Source of the DNA: Anisus vortex
Lineage: Eukaryota; Mollusca; Gastropoda; Planorbidae
DNA: 64,000 bases
Direction: 5' to 3'
NCBI GenBank assembly: GCA_949126835.1
Contig: OX421497.1
Span: 14,451,679-14,515,678, forward strand
Shown: positions 12,490 to 23,448 of the stretch, in pieces
Position numbering within the stretch: the first letter of the stretch is position 1
How the letters are laid out: the number at the start of each line of letters is the position of its first letter
Program-made: the position numbers and the translations under genes
Notes under the pieces: generated by a model
The model's database searches: none
Told to the model about the DNA's origin: nothing
Seen by the model: only the letters and a program-made list of their open reading frames with translations

Positions 12490-12660
12490 TGTGAATGGAA
12501 TGGTGTGAATGAAGTGTGAATGGAATGTGAATGGAGTGTGAATGGAGTGCGAATGGAGTGTGAATGGAGTGTGAATGGAGTGTGAATGGAGTGTGAATGG
12601 AGTGTGAATGGAGTGTGAATGGAGTGTGAATGGAGTGTGAATGGAGTGTGAATGGAGTGT
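12490..12660. repeat. 11-bp tandem repeat
   Basis: About 15 copies of GAATGGAGTGT, nearly perfect, with a few degenerate copies at the left edge. The high identity suggests recent expansion. Confidence 0.92.
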
Positions 12661-13837
12661 AAATTTGTGTTGAATTTGTTTACTTTAAGTATTGAAAAGT
12701 TGTTTGTATTTTATTCATGTCTTTATGATTTTATTCCTTTACTGTATTCCTTTAACGTAATTTAATTTAATGAAGACATTGTGTGAGATATTGAGAGAAA
12801 CTAAATTTAACGTTTTGTTTCTCTTGACCTTAATAAAGAATTCCCCCTATTTATTCACCCCCACCTCTTCACGCCGCTGAGGGAGTAACATCGATTGTTA
12901 TGGCAGTTCGCACTCTACCCAAATTGCACGAATTCATGGACCCATAGACCGTTTATTTGAGACAATGGTATACATTCCTCTCACGACAGCTAATCCTAGT
13001 AGCGAGAAAAGCTCCTTCTCACCGCCATGCTTGTACACCAAGCTATCACTAATCCACCGATATATCATGTGTCCTTCTCGGCTTTGGCTATGCTCTTGAA
13101 TCGTTTTCATCTAACAAATGAGAGATTACCATTTGCCAGGTTCCTGGTAACAAAAGCAAAAATTACCAAGCCCTTAAAGAAGACAACAAGGTAATAAAAA
13201 CTACCGGATAAGTCAGATTATCAAAATGAGCTAATGATAGGCATATAAGAGTAAGCTGTGTAACAGATTTTTGCTAAGCCCTCGAGGACAGACAAATATT
13301 AATCACCAAGATTGTTGATACATTCATATTTATTTATAACTTATAGGATAGTATGGGCATTAACAATACTAGTGGGTCACGAAATAGAAGTATAAATATA
13401 ACAGGAGGAAGAAGTAGAAATATAAATAATGTAACATAGTGAACATGAAAATGCATAAATACAACAGGTCCAGGAATTAACACTAACCATATAAAACAGG
13501 ACCATGAAACAGATTGTTTAGGAAACCATGAACAAGGAAATCGATTACATAAATAATATATCTTTCACCTGTCTGTTGTTTATATTTTTCTGAATGAATT
13601 GCGCAGAGTATATTGCCTCCTTATATCACTGACACTATCAGTAACATGTGTGCGACAATATCGAGTTGTTTGACAATGTCGTGCTGTTTGCGCACGTTTG
13701 TATGCGTGCGATTGTGTAAACAAAAGTGTGACGTGGTTTTTTATGAATGAATCTATTGATTCATAATATCATGTAAGGTATTTCAATCAAAATACCACGA
13801 GTGAAAATCTGTACATTATTTTATTTCATCTTCTATA
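12661..13837. other. intergenic DNA, no gene seen
   Basis: AT-rich single-copy-looking sequence. I see no exon with convincing splice borders and no repeat that recurs elsewhere in the window. Confidence 0.35.
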
Positions 13838-13905
13838 TTACAGACGCTCCTTCTATAAAGAATATTATTGTGTCCTACGTTCATCCATGGTCCGAGTTTA
13901 TTCCT
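13838..13905 (-). mobile_element. LINE 3' end, copy B, distal part
   Basis: Nearly the same as 7048-7113 (ACGCTCCTTCTA, then TCATCCATGGTCCGAG). It is the terminal 3' UTR piece of the LINE whose coding end lies at 15680-15931. The two halves are separated by the inverted-repeat element at 13906-15676. Confidence 0.65.
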
Positions 13906-14592
13906 ATCCCCAGACACTTAATCTTCGTCACTTAATCCCCGTCCCTTAACTGATTAACTACCGTATTAACAGCAGAAAAAAATCAAGCTGTGGCCGAATT
14001 AAATTTCTGTCCCGTTTTTTTACAAGTGGGTGTGTGTACATATGTGTGTGTTGTTCTCTTGTCCATTGAAAGATTTTAAAACAAGTTATACCATTTTGTA
14101 GGGAATCAAATTGTGTATAAGATAAATATAAACAAAATTTAGTTAATGTGTTAGTTTAGACAATAATTTATGTTAAAATGTGATTAGTTACGAAAAATTA
14201 GACGGAAAAATAAAAAAATTCCTTTTACCTAATATTTCGTTTTTTCTTAACTGAATTTATAACTTTCAATCAAAATTATTATAAAGTATATTCAAAATCG
14301 AACATAATAAATCAAAGATGAAGTTAATTGAGTGATATTTACACAAACAAGATAAGGTTTTACAATGGAAACATTTTCCGAAAACGAGAAGAAAGTTATT
14401 TTTTTTTCGCTTATTTTTACCGAAATTTAGCACAGAAACTAAAAATGTTTACGCTTTGAAATCGAAAATAGGTTCGTCGGTAACTACAAATTTCGGAACA
14501 AAATTTAACGAAATAATGCAAATATTAAGCTTTAAATTCGGCGAAATAATCTTGGCGCTGTCAGCGGCTTGCGGTACAAAGTGAATGAATCG

Positions 14593-14617
14593 CATGAGCC
14601 GCTTTGGGCGGCTCATG
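14593..14617. other. perfect 10-bp hairpin
   Basis: CATGAGCCGC and GCGGCTCATG are exact inverted copies around a TTTGG loop. This GC-rich stem sits in AT-rich DNA inside the inverted-repeat element, just before a cluster of CACTTAATC motifs. Confidence 0.75.
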
Positions 14618-14814
14618 GTAGTTAATCAGTTAATCCTAGAGTCACTTAATCGCCAGACACTTAATCTTTTCTAAAGCACTATGTAGTGCATGGCTGACAA
14701 TTTTAGCAATTGTCTTATGATAGACTTAAGGGCCTCCTCCTGTGACGATCTATTATACTAATTAACAGAACATTAATTGATTTCTACGTTTGAAGATAAA
14801 AGAAAATAAAAAGG

Positions 14815-15381
14815 TCAAGGAGATAAGGTTTCGTCGTCGTTTATCTCAGTATTGCCCCCTGGCTTGATTGCTCGACAATGTTTATTTAACTTGGTCACCG
14901 GTGGCTTGATTGCTCGACAAGGTTTATTTAACTTGGTCACCGGTGGCTTGATTGCTCGACAATGTTTATTTAACTTGGTCACCGGTGGCTTGATTGCTCG
15001 ACAATGTTTATTTAACTTGGTCACCGGTGGCTTGATTGCTCGACAATGTTTATTTAACTTGGTCACCGGTGGCTTGATTGCTCGACAATGTTTATTTAAC
15101 TTGGTCACCGGTGGCTTGATTGCTCGACAATGTTTATTTAACTTGGTCAACGGAGGCTTGATTGCTCGACAATGTTTATTTAACTTGGTCACCGGTGGCT
15201 TGATTGCTCGACAATGTTTATTTAACTTGGCCACCGGTGGTACCGGTAACTCGCGGTCGACTCTACCTTTGTTTGATACGGCGGCCGTGCGCCGGGTTCG
15301 CTTTGATGATAAAAGAACCACGCTAAATAGGACGGTGGATAAAATTAAAACACCACTCTTACTGAGACTCAAGATGTCCAA
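14815..15381 (-). CDS. repeat-driven ORF with hydrophobic N-terminus
   Basis: A 188-residue frame. Residues about 10-27 are hydrophobic (VLILSTVLFSVVLLSS) and are followed by basic residues. From about residue 50 comes a run of nine 14-residue repeats of the type PVTKLNKHCRAIKP, then a short acidic tail. The repeats come from the 42-bp minisatellite, whose length keeps the frame open on both strands (plus strand 14852-15385, 177 residues). A real product is possible but unproven; I recognise no family and no promoter. Confidence 0.25.
   Translation of the reverse strand: MDILSLSKSGVLILSTVLFSVVLLSSKRTRRTAAVSNKGRVDRELPVPPVAKLNKHCRAIKPPVTKLNKHCRAIKPPLTKLNKHCRAIKPPVTKLNKHCRAIKPPVTKLNKHCRAIKPPVTKLNKHCRAIKPPVTKLNKHCRAIKPPVTKLNKPCRAIKPPVTKLNKHCRAIKPGGNTEINDDETLSP
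14860..15240. repeat. 42-bp minisatellite, about nine units
   Basis: The unit contains GGTGGCTTGATTGCTCGACA and TTTAACTTGGTCACC. Copies differ by only one to three bases. Each unit boundary holds the overlapping palindromes GGTCACC and ACCGGT. Unit length is divisible by three. Confidence 0.93.
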
Positions 15382-15647
15382 TTGATCTATGTCTTTGAAG
15401 CGGCAATGTTGTCGTATCTCCGATCTTTAGCTTTTCTGTTACACTGATTTAAAAAAAAAACTTACCTCACAAACACTTACTAACAAAATAATAAATTGAT
15501 TATCGAACTATTAGCTTTTTTGTGTTTGTTATGATTTATATTTCGATCTGATTTTATAATTCTATACCTAAATTTGCAATTTTAGGATTAAGTGTCTGAT
15601 GATTAAGTGTCTCGGGATTAATTGACTCGAGGACTAAGTGACGAGGA

Positions 15648-15931
15648 TTAAGTGACGAGGATTAAGTGTCTGGGGATGAAGTGACTGTGAACCGATGTTA
15701 AGTTATTGATTTTACTGGTTTGTTCAGACAACCCATTCCATGTCCAAATGTCACTCGGGAAGAAAGAGCACTTATATGCATGTGTTCTAGCGTTAGAGAT
15801 AAGTAAAGCGTTTTTGTCCATATGTTTATCTGAGCTTTGCAATAGGTTGTTATTGGGTTGTATTTCTAAATTAGAGTTTAATGCTTTGTGTATTATTACT
15901 ACTTTACTCTTTGCCCTTCTGTCCTCTAGAT
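15648..15931 (-). pseudogene. LINE reverse-transcriptase C-terminus, copy B
   Basis: The minus-strand frame (98 residues at 15648-15944) contains KSKVVIIHKALNSNLEIQ and YKCSFFPSDIWTWN. This matches the conserved end of non-LTR retrotransposon ORF2 proteins, where a Lys/Arg-rich helix is followed later by YxxSFFPRxIxxWN. It is 5'-truncated by the hAT MITE at 15932, beyond which LINE sequence may resume at 16138. The first 30 bases belong to the inverted-repeat element. Confidence 0.65.
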
Positions 15932-16129
15932 CAGGTGTCGGCAACCTTTTGATGATAGTGTGGTATTTCTAATTTATTCAGCGTGCCAACAGACTAAAAG
16001 CCACCCTGATTTGGCACTCACTTTCTTAAAGAAGATACTTGAAGTTCCTTTTTCAGAGTCTTCCGCGTAACATTGAAAAACGCTCTGCCTGCCTAGCCTG
16101 GCACGTGTGTCATAGGTTGTTGATCCCTG
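15932..16129. mobile_element. hAT MITE, 198 bp
   Basis: Inverted ends CAGGTGTCGGCAACCT and, reverse-complemented from the right, CAGGGATCAACAACCT. The flanks CTCTAGAT (15924-15931) and CCCTAGAT (16130-16137) form an 8-bp duplication with one change and TA at the centre. It is too short to encode transposase and depends on a related autonomous hAT. Confidence 0.8.
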
Positions 16130-16469
16130 CCCTAGATTATTTATTACTGCAGTAGTAAAGTATAATTCTTTAATCGAATCATTAGCATTTTTCATGGGTA
16201 TGTCTATTAGACGTTATTAATAAAGAAATTATGATAGGTTTAGACTTCACGGTTGTTTTAATAAAGTAGATTAATAATAATATCTAGTTTTAGCATTTTA
16301 CATGTAAATATTACTTGAGGAACTCTTATGGAAATAGAATTATGATAAATGAATGAATTATGTTCTGTTGACTTGCCGCCGTAAATTGAGAGATCTATAT
16401 GACTATATTTAACACATTATTGACATTGCTGTATCTTGTACATGTTGAATTGTAATAAACGCCTGTGGT

Positions 16470-19400
16470 ATTTCCTCAGCATTGTAGGGCGTCAACGAAC
16501 ATACAGAAGAACATGTCATCGTCGTCGGCATTTTACGTATCAAGAGATGATCCATTTCCATTGCAGACCCTCATGTGGCTAAAGAGGACAATCCTGGACG
16601 TACAGGCACGGTTACACTGGCTGCAGATGAATGTAGCGGAGAGGACCACGTTTTTCTCCAGCGTTTTGTTTCTAGCGCTCCTCTCCCGCCAGCCTGGAAC
16701 CTTCTTTGATTCCTGCCCTCCAGGAGGGCCTATCCTGCGCCATGATCTCCCATTTGTTTTGGGTTAATTTGGAGGTGCTTCATATATATTTTACAGAACC
16801 GCAAATCTCAGTTTTGGACGTCCAGCAGGTCACTGTCCTAAAGATAGCGTTCCATAAAGGGTGGCCTGTGGAAGTCGACCCTGTGACATTCGGCGTACAT
16901 TACCTAGCCAGCTTAGACGTCTGTTGTTGCTGAGAATAATGCGGATGTCTTGACAACCTGCTCTTCGTAAAACCTCTGCATTTGTAACCCTTCCTGCCAT
17001 CTTATATCTAAGATGCGTGTGAGACACCTAGGGTGGAGGGTGTTCAATTTTCTCTCCTGCCAGGACTATTTATTGGAGCGTGTGAGCAGGGGGTTCGTCA
17101 GGACTAGTTTTTTTTTTATCTTGCCATAGTGCCCATGGCTTTAGCTATTCTACTATTGAGCTCTCCATCTACGAGCACATTTCTTGAGATTTTCCCCCAA
17201 GATAGCACAACTCGTCAACTACTTCTAGTGGATGACCACCAATAGTGATGCATGGCACAATTGCAGCATTTTGAGCCATTACCTTGGTTTTGTTTTGACT
17301 AATGCTGAGGCCGAATTTTTGGCATGTTTCATCAAGTTTATCAATGAGCATCTGGAGCTCGTTTGCAGATTCGGCAACAATAGCTGCATCGTCAGCATAG
17401 AGAGGTTCCCTTACCAGTACCCTCTTAAGCTTTGTTGTGGCTTTGAGCCCGTTTCGATTGAAGAGCTTTTCAGATGTCCTTGTGGGAAGGTAGACATCCT
17501 CGTTGCAGTCTCCATAAGCATAGTGCACTAGGCACGAGAAGAATGTTCCAAACAAGGTAGGTGAAAGTACGTAGCCTTGTTTAACACCACTGCGGACTTC
17601 AAAGGGCTCTGATTGCGCTCCATTAAACTTCACTGTGCACCTAAATTAATAACTAGTAACACCAGTGGCATCACCACGCAGATCAAGATTGGTTGGCAGA
17701 GTTTGGAAACAGTAAGCAGCTTCAAATACCTAGGAGCTATTGTATCCGAAGAGGGCTTTAAACCAGAAGTAATGTCCAGAATTGCCCAGACAACAGCCTC
17801 ACTAAAGAGGCTCAAGACAATATTGAAAGACAAGAACTTAGCCCTCAGCACCAAAATCAGGCTGATGCGCTCACTGGTCCTCTCCATTTTGTTATATGCT
17901 TGTGAATCATTGACATTAACAGCTGAGCTGGAAAAGAAAATAACGCCATGGAGATGAGATGCTTCAGAAACCTGCTCGGTATCTGCTATAAAGATCATAT
18001 CTCCAATGAACAGATACGAAAAAGAATACACCAGGAAATTGAAAAGTATGAAGACCTGCTGGCCACAGTAAAAAAAAAAGAAACTGAAATGGTATGGCCA
18101 CGTAACCAGAACCAACGGGCTTGCCCAAACCATTCTGCAGGGTACCACCAGAGGAGATAGAAAGAGAGGAAGACAACTGAAACGATGGGAGGACAACATC
18201 CTGGAATGGACAGGAACAAAACTGTGCGACGCATTGAGAACGGCTGAGAGGCGAGAGGAATGGAGGCTGGTGTATATGTCATCTGTGGCGCCCCAACGGT
18301 CCAACGGACTACGGGATATGTAGGATGTAGGTAGGTAGGTGCACCTGGTATTCTCATGAAAACAAGCAATGAAAGAGAGAGCCGTTTTGGAGGGAATCGT
18401 ATCTTTGCCAGGAGTTTGAGAAGTCCACTTCTTCTGACCATATCAAATGCTTTAGTTAGATCAACAAAAGCAATGTATGATGGCTTATTCATCTCGCGGA
18501 ACCTCTCTTGTAGGCGGCGAAGGGAGGAAATCATGTATGTAGTGGATCTGCCGCTTCTGAAACCTCACTGAAACTCTTGGTAGACTCTAGATGCCTGCAG
18601 CCTTGATAGTGCCACTCTTACAAAGATCTTACCAACTATGCTCAAGAAGGAGCTACCTCTGTAATTATTGCAGTCTCTGTGGTCCCCTTTGTTCTTATAT
18701 AACGTAACGATACTTGCGTCACGCATATCCTCTAGCACATAGCCCGATTCCCAACACAGGCAGAAAAGTTCATGAAGTTGTGGAATCAGAATTGACCTGA
18801 TGGCTTTTATTACTTCTGCAGGAATGACATCACTTCCTGGAGCCTTTCCATTTTTGAGGTCTCAGGACAAGGGTTCCGCCTTGTAAGTCAAGTGCGCTGT
18901 TCTTTTCTTTTCTATAACAGTTTCCATCTGTTTGATATTTGCGTCAAACCAGTCAATGTGTCTTCTCTCTTGTAAGCCAAATGCATTTAGAGCTGAGTTA
19001 TTGATTTCATCTCTCAGCTTTTCCCACCTGGCAGTGATGCCGTTTGTTCCTACTCCCTCCTTTGGGCTCATTGATTCCTTCAGTATTTCACAGAAAAACT
19101 AAATTTCGTTGGGTCGTTCACTTGCTTTGTATTTATACGTTTAAGCCTGTGTTGGCTGGCACTGTAAGTTTTTTTAATCGTTAGTTTGACCTTACTGACC
19201 ACCAGCGAGTGATCTGTGTTACAGTCAGCGCTATAGTATGAGCGGGTGTGAAGAACACATTTTAGGTCTGTCCTCCGAGGGATGCAGAGATCTAGCTGAT
19301 GCCATCGTTTTGAACGTGGATGGCGCCACGATACCTTGTGAGAGTCTCTGCCAAAGAAGAATGTATTTGTTACACAAAGCCCATGAAAACTGCAAAAATC

Positions 19401-19485
19401 CAGCAGTTTTTGGCCGTTGTCATTTATTGTGCCAACTCCATGCGGGCCCATACAGTTTGGCCGTGCATCACCATCATCTCACATA
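16470..19485 (-). pseudogene. decayed LINE (copy E), endonuclease to zinc finger
   Basis: Read on the minus strand. About 19480-19080 is the C-terminal half of an APE endonuclease (SWRHPRSKRWHQLDL, then SADCNTDHSLV with the catalytic Asp-His region). 19071-18862 is a linker. 18860-18350 is the reverse-transcriptase fingers (ITLYKNKGD-like segment, then AFVDLTKAFDMV). 17633-17169 is the palm with YADD. 17027-16830 is the thumb region (RRLSWLGNVRRM). Near 16600-16550 is the C-terminal zinc finger (CNRACTSRIVLFSHMRVC). Frameshifts, a stop before the RT, a missing endonuclease N-terminus and a nested insertion at 17643-18338 make it non-functional. Confidence 0.8.
17643..18338 (+). pseudogene. 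RTE-like LINE 3' fragment nested in copy E
   Basis: The plus-strand frames encode the end of an RTE/BovB-type ORF: SSFKYLGAIVSEEGF, STKIRLMRSLVLSILLYACE, KLKWYGHVTRTNGLAQTILQ, then RKRGRQLKRWEDNILEWTG and a final SVAPQRSNGLRDM stop. Frameshifts occur near 17940 and at the A-run near 18070. The tail is (GTAG)n. GTGCACCT flanks it on both sides (17635-17642 and 18339-18346), showing 5'-truncated insertion by retrotransposition into the older LINE. Confidence 0.85.
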
Positions 19486-19639
19486 AGTACATACTTTCAA
19501 TGAATTCGGCAGTGACATTGTTTGTCTGGCCTGAGAATAACTGAGAATAACTGAGATGTGGCAATTAGCCATCTCTTGAGATTACGGTCACTTTGAGGCT
19601 ACGCGTCGAGAGGACGTGTTCAAGAAACAAAAGAGTAGA

Positions 19640-20030
19640 GGTTTCGGTTTCGGTGCGAAAGTAGGCAAACGGCCTCTTTTGGCGTTGCTTCAGCTTAGCT
19701 TTCGGTTTGTTTTCGTTTTCGGACGAAACTGATATTACCTTTCGTGCTGCATATATTACTCTGCTTATTGATAATTCTAAATAAAATCATTTTTAATACA
19801 TGTATAATATAACTGTATATTACATGTTCTATGGCTTACTTAAATTGAGTACCCATAAAACTAGTAAATATTACCCAACAAGGTGAAGTCTTTTAAAATC
19901 TTTAGTTTGGCAATTTCGGTTTATCAATCGATTTAGGCCAAAGGGGTAGTAAAACTTTCGGTTTCGGCTTCATTTCGACCGAAAGTAAATTTATAGCTTT
20001 CGGTATGGTTTCGTTTTAAGTCGGCCTCTA
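19640..20030. mobile_element. TTTCGG inverted-repeat element, copy 1
   Basis: Both ends carry repeated TTTCGGTTTCGG and CCGAAA phrases in opposite orientation. Specific phrases (AAAGTAGGCAAACG; AACCATACCGAAAGCTATA on the other strand) recur at 53232-54326. There is no coding capacity. The superfamily is undetermined. Confidence 0.6.
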
Positions 20031-20149
20031 AAAAAGAGATTAGCACGTTTTGATAAGGGCTCCACGTCATAAGGTCTGTAGAAAGACTATTTTTAAACGC
20101 TTTTATAATTCTTTTCTTTTACATCAGCACTTATAATAGTTAGTTATTC

Positions 20150-20340
20150 CAGAGACTAAAATAAGACCGCTTGATTTGATATTTCTGCTATTTGATAACT
20201 TGAAACACTTAGTTTCAGAATTTCCGATCGCACTACGCCCTTTAGACTTCCGCTTTAGTAATTTGCTACGATTTTCTCAATGGAAAATAACGATTAAAAT
20301 CGAAAGTTGTATACAACGGAAATCGTAGGAGCATAGAAGT
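20150..20340 (-). repeat. dispersed repeat R2, copy 2
   Basis: The reverse complement matches 9766-9935 and 33876-34020 through GCAAATTACTAAAGCGGAAG, GTAGTGCGAT and CAAGTTATCAAATAGCAGAA. It extends a little further left than the other copies, including a stretch near 20100 that may belong to the family. Confidence 0.6.
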
Positions 20341-20444
20341 AATTTAAAAAAGCCTTATTGGTTGCGCTCGAAAAAATAAAACGACATATAGTATAACCTC
20401 CATAAATAGGGCAAGTGGTCCATCTTATTATAGTCATTTTGTCA

Positions 20445-21020
20445 CTGACGTTTACATTTTTATCTGATATTTCCTATTTGTTGATGTCGTGATGAAGGGT
20501 ATAAATATCGACGGAAAAATTTCTTTTTATATATAGAACAAATAGAACAAATGGGTAGAGTGTACTGAATACAACGAGGGGCCATGGGTGTGTGACGAAC
20601 AGTCAGGAAGAGAGTTATTTAGAGAGTGGAAGGTAAATGGTGTTTGAGATATGTATATTATGTATAGAATGTTAGAATAGATGATGTGATTCATGGAACG
20701 TGAAGTGAGATGTAGATCAAAGTATCTGTTTACTACTTGTTTTGTCAATGAATAATAAACTACTTGCTGTAAACCCGCCTTGATAAAATTATTATTGAAA
20801 GAAAGATGGAAGTCGGCACTCTGATAATTACAACGATGTCACATCTGTCACAACAACAACAACAATAGTGGCAGTGACACATAAGCACTTTTAATAGTTT
20901 TTTTCACTGATGTCTACATTTTTATCTGGATATTTCCGATGTTAAGGGTTATAAATATCGACGGAAAAATGTCCTTTTATAAATGTATAATTAATAGGTA
21001 AAGTGTACTGAATATAAAAT
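20445..21020. repeat. local direct duplication of about 115 bp
   Basis: 20445-20575 and 20905-21015 share CACTGA(C/T)GT(T/C)TACA, TATAAATATCGACGGAAAAA and GTGTACTGAATA. They lie about 460 bp apart in the same orientation. The spacer holds a CAACAA run near 20850. This may be two fragments of one dispersed repeat or a local duplication. Confidence 0.55.
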
Positions 21021-21544
21021 GCAAAGTATGACATAGACGTACAAGTATACAGACGGTCCTTCTAGAAGGAAAAATGTAACGTCACCTAGGCCCAAAACTC
21101 CTGCAGGGCGGTAGGGATTGGTCGGCGGCAGGGCTAGAAACCGGTCCGTTTTGTTGAAAGTCTGGTAAACTAACCGAAGAACCAGTCGGCCTATTGCATT
21201 TATAAAATTTAGAAAATATGTACTTTTATATATATTTTTATAGGTACTTACCAGCAATGTAAAATTATATATCATCCGAAAATTACATGAGCCTATAGCT
21301 CAATAGATTGTTCTTTTACCATCTGGTCAAAAAGCCATATTAGCCCAATTAAAAAATCAAAAGACTGGGGTAATATACATGTTAGACCTGTACCCTAACA
21401 GCAGACGTAAAAACAGTTGATTTAGACTCTGTAGAGATGTTTGCGAAAAAAAATCAACGAATCAACGAACGTATTTAAGCTTTTTTGGTAGCAAAGAGAT
21501 ACGAAGTGCCAAAAAAGAATCGTAGTGTCCATATATTAGGTTAC

Positions 21545-21700
21545 ATTTACCTACAGGCAGTAGTAAGGAAACGTAAACTGAAATGGTACGTCCATACCAT
21601 CAGATCACCGGTATTGGCGAACAAAAAAATAGGGCTAATAAGGGATTAAAAGATAAAACTGCGCCGCTACTGGATTGGGCAAACTCGACACTGGTCGATA
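21545..21700 (+). pseudogene. RTE-like LINE C-terminal fragment
   Basis: One frame reads QAVVRKRKLKWYVHTIRSPV, close to the KLKWYGHVTRTNGLAQ segment of the RTE-like copy at 17643-18338. The remainder is too decayed to follow. The 22-bp repeat array begins immediately downstream. Confidence 0.5.
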
Positions 21701-21702
21701 AA

Positions 21703-21980
21703 TTCACGATAAAGCTATGATAAAATCATAATAAAGTCATTATAAAATCATAATAAAGTCATTATAAAATCAAAATAAAGTCATCATAAAATCATAATAA
21801 AGTCATTATAAAATCATATTAACGTCATTATAAAATCATAATAAAGTCATTATAAAATAAAAATAAAGTCATTATAAAATCATAATAACGTCATCATAAA
21901 ATCATAATAAAGTCATCATAAAATAATAATAAAGTCATTATAAAATCATAATAACGTCATTATAAAATCATAATAAATTC
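21703..21980. repeat. 22-bp tandem repeat
   Basis: About 12 copies of a unit containing AAAATCATAATAAAGTCATT, with T/C and A/C variants. AT-rich and non-coding. Confidence 0.92.
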
Positions 21981-22050
21981 AGAGAAACTGGAGTAATGAC
22001 GGAATCAAGTTGTTGGGTTATTCTTGCCACTCCATTAAACACCCCTCTCA

Positions 22051-22238
22051 GTAAAGTATCCCGTCGGACTGAATTGATCCATAGGTCCGGCGAAGCAGCG
22101 TTCACCAGTTTCTGTGGCCACGGCACAGACTCAGGGACACCTTCCAGACCCGGGAGAAAATCCTAGCCTACACCAGGATTCGAACCCGGGACCTTCGGTA
22201 CGCCAGCCGATTGCGCCGCAGCACGGCCACCGTGCCCC
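22051..22238 (-). mobile_element. tRNA-headed SINE, family S-I
   Basis: On the minus strand a tRNA-like head (GGCACGGTGGCC at the start, box B as GGGTTCGAATCCTGG) is followed by the body seen at 54472-54744, in the order CCTGAGTCT then GGCCACAGAAACTGGTGAACG. A block in the middle of the body is missing relative to that copy. Confidence 0.75.
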
Positions 22239-22529
22239 TTCAAACACACCTGTTATACGAAATGAATAGTTTTGAATCGGGCTACCCTAAACTTTATTTA
22301 TTAATATATTTAAAATTGTCTTTTTGTTTACTATGTCTTATAATAAACAAATTTTAATACTTTAGCGATGGAACAATAAATCTAAAACCAGTTTTTTTCA
22401 AACCACATATTTTTCTCCCTATCCCATTTTTATTGGATTATATATAATTGTTTATATTATTACTATATAAAATTATTTTAAAAAAGAGATTTTATTAGAC
22501 ATGCATAGTTAAATAGTTTCTGATAAGAA

Positions 22530-23005
22530 GCTTAGTATCTTAAAACACGACAAGTTTCTCTTAGTATCTTCTAGCACAACATGCTTCTCTTAGTATCTTC
22601 TAGCACGACATGTTTTTCTTAGTATCTTCTAACATGACATGTTTCTCTTAGTATCTTCGAACACAGGTTTCTCTCAGTATTTTCTAACACGACATGTTTC
22701 TATTAGTTTTTTCTAATACGACATGCTTCTCTTAGTATCTTCTAACACGACATGTTTCTCTTAGTATCTTCTAACATAGGTTTTTCTTAGTATCTTCTAA
22801 CACGGGTTTCTCTTAGTATCTTCTAACACAGGTTTCTCTTAGTACCTTTTAACACATAATTCTCATAGTATCTTCTAACACAGGTTTTTCTTAGTATCTT
22901 CTAACACATGTTTCTCTTAGTATATTCTAACACAGCATGTTTCTCTTAGTATATTCTAACACAGCATGTTTCTCTTAGTATCTTCTAACACTACATGTTT
23001 CTTAA
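22530..23005. repeat. variable 20-29-bp tandem repeat
   Basis: About 18 imperfect units built on TCTTAGTATCTTCTAACACG with or without an ACATGTTTC end. Unit-length variation suggests repeated small deletions. No ORF. Confidence 0.88.
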
Positions 23006-23440
23006 ATTGTCGTCAAATACGTTTTTATGTTTAATGTTTTTAATGTTTAATTCAATTTATGCACCGAAGGCTAGGCACTGGAACATTTAATGTACGTCTC
23101 CTAAAAACACAGAGCATGTCCCCAAAACATGTCTTATTTTAAAACATTTCACAATAGGCCCTAGGACCTCCACCAACACAAAACTGTATGGAAGAAAAGA
23201 CGAACCTGCAAACATCTGTGCCATTCACAGACTCTAAAAAACCAAGATTTTGACACTAGACCTCTTTACCTTTAAACCAGTGAAGAGTTCATTATACTTA
23301 TTTAAAAATAATGTTTACGCTCTATTTATTTACAAAAATATATTTATAATTTACATAGCTTATCTTCACTACTTACAAAATCGGATATTTCTACTTCACA
23401 TTATGTAATCGGTTTTGAAAAAATACCCACGGGGATGCAG

Positions 23441-23448
23441 TATAAATA
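23441..23448 (+). promoter_or_regulatory. candidate TATA box upstream of the coiled-coil gene
   Basis: TATAAATA would place a transcription start near 23470. A GTAAGT donor at 23609 and an acceptor TTTATTGCAG ending at 24320 could remove a 5' UTR intron and join the leader to the exon holding the ATG at 24337. A pyrimidine-rich CAG near 23598 could also serve as an acceptor, so the leader structure is uncertain. Confidence 0.35.

Larger units (their letters stand above)
13906..15676. mobile_element. unclassified inverted-repeat element with iterated ends
   Basis: The left end (13916-13965) and the reverse complement of the right end (15590-15675) share ATCCCCAGACACTTAATC, then TCGTCACTTAATCC. 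The right end consists of several GGATTAAGTG units, and CACTTAATC recurs internally near 14641 and 14661. It interrupts a LINE copy, so it is an insertion. It carries the hairpin at 14593-14617 and the 42-bp minisatellite at 14860-15240. No transposase is visible and the exact target duplication is unclear. The superfamily is unknown to me. Confidence 0.6.

Noticed and set aside
17630..18534. Long minus-strand ORFs (224 and 179 residues)
   Set aside because: They run antisense through the nested RTE-like insertion; only the stretch right of 18346 (AFVDLTKAFDMV) belongs to the older LINE.
23055..23110. Endonuclease start of a LINE (GTGTFNVRLLKT-like reading)
   Set aside because: Only about 12 residues resemble the GTWNVRxL motif, the Trp is missing and nothing downstream supports it.
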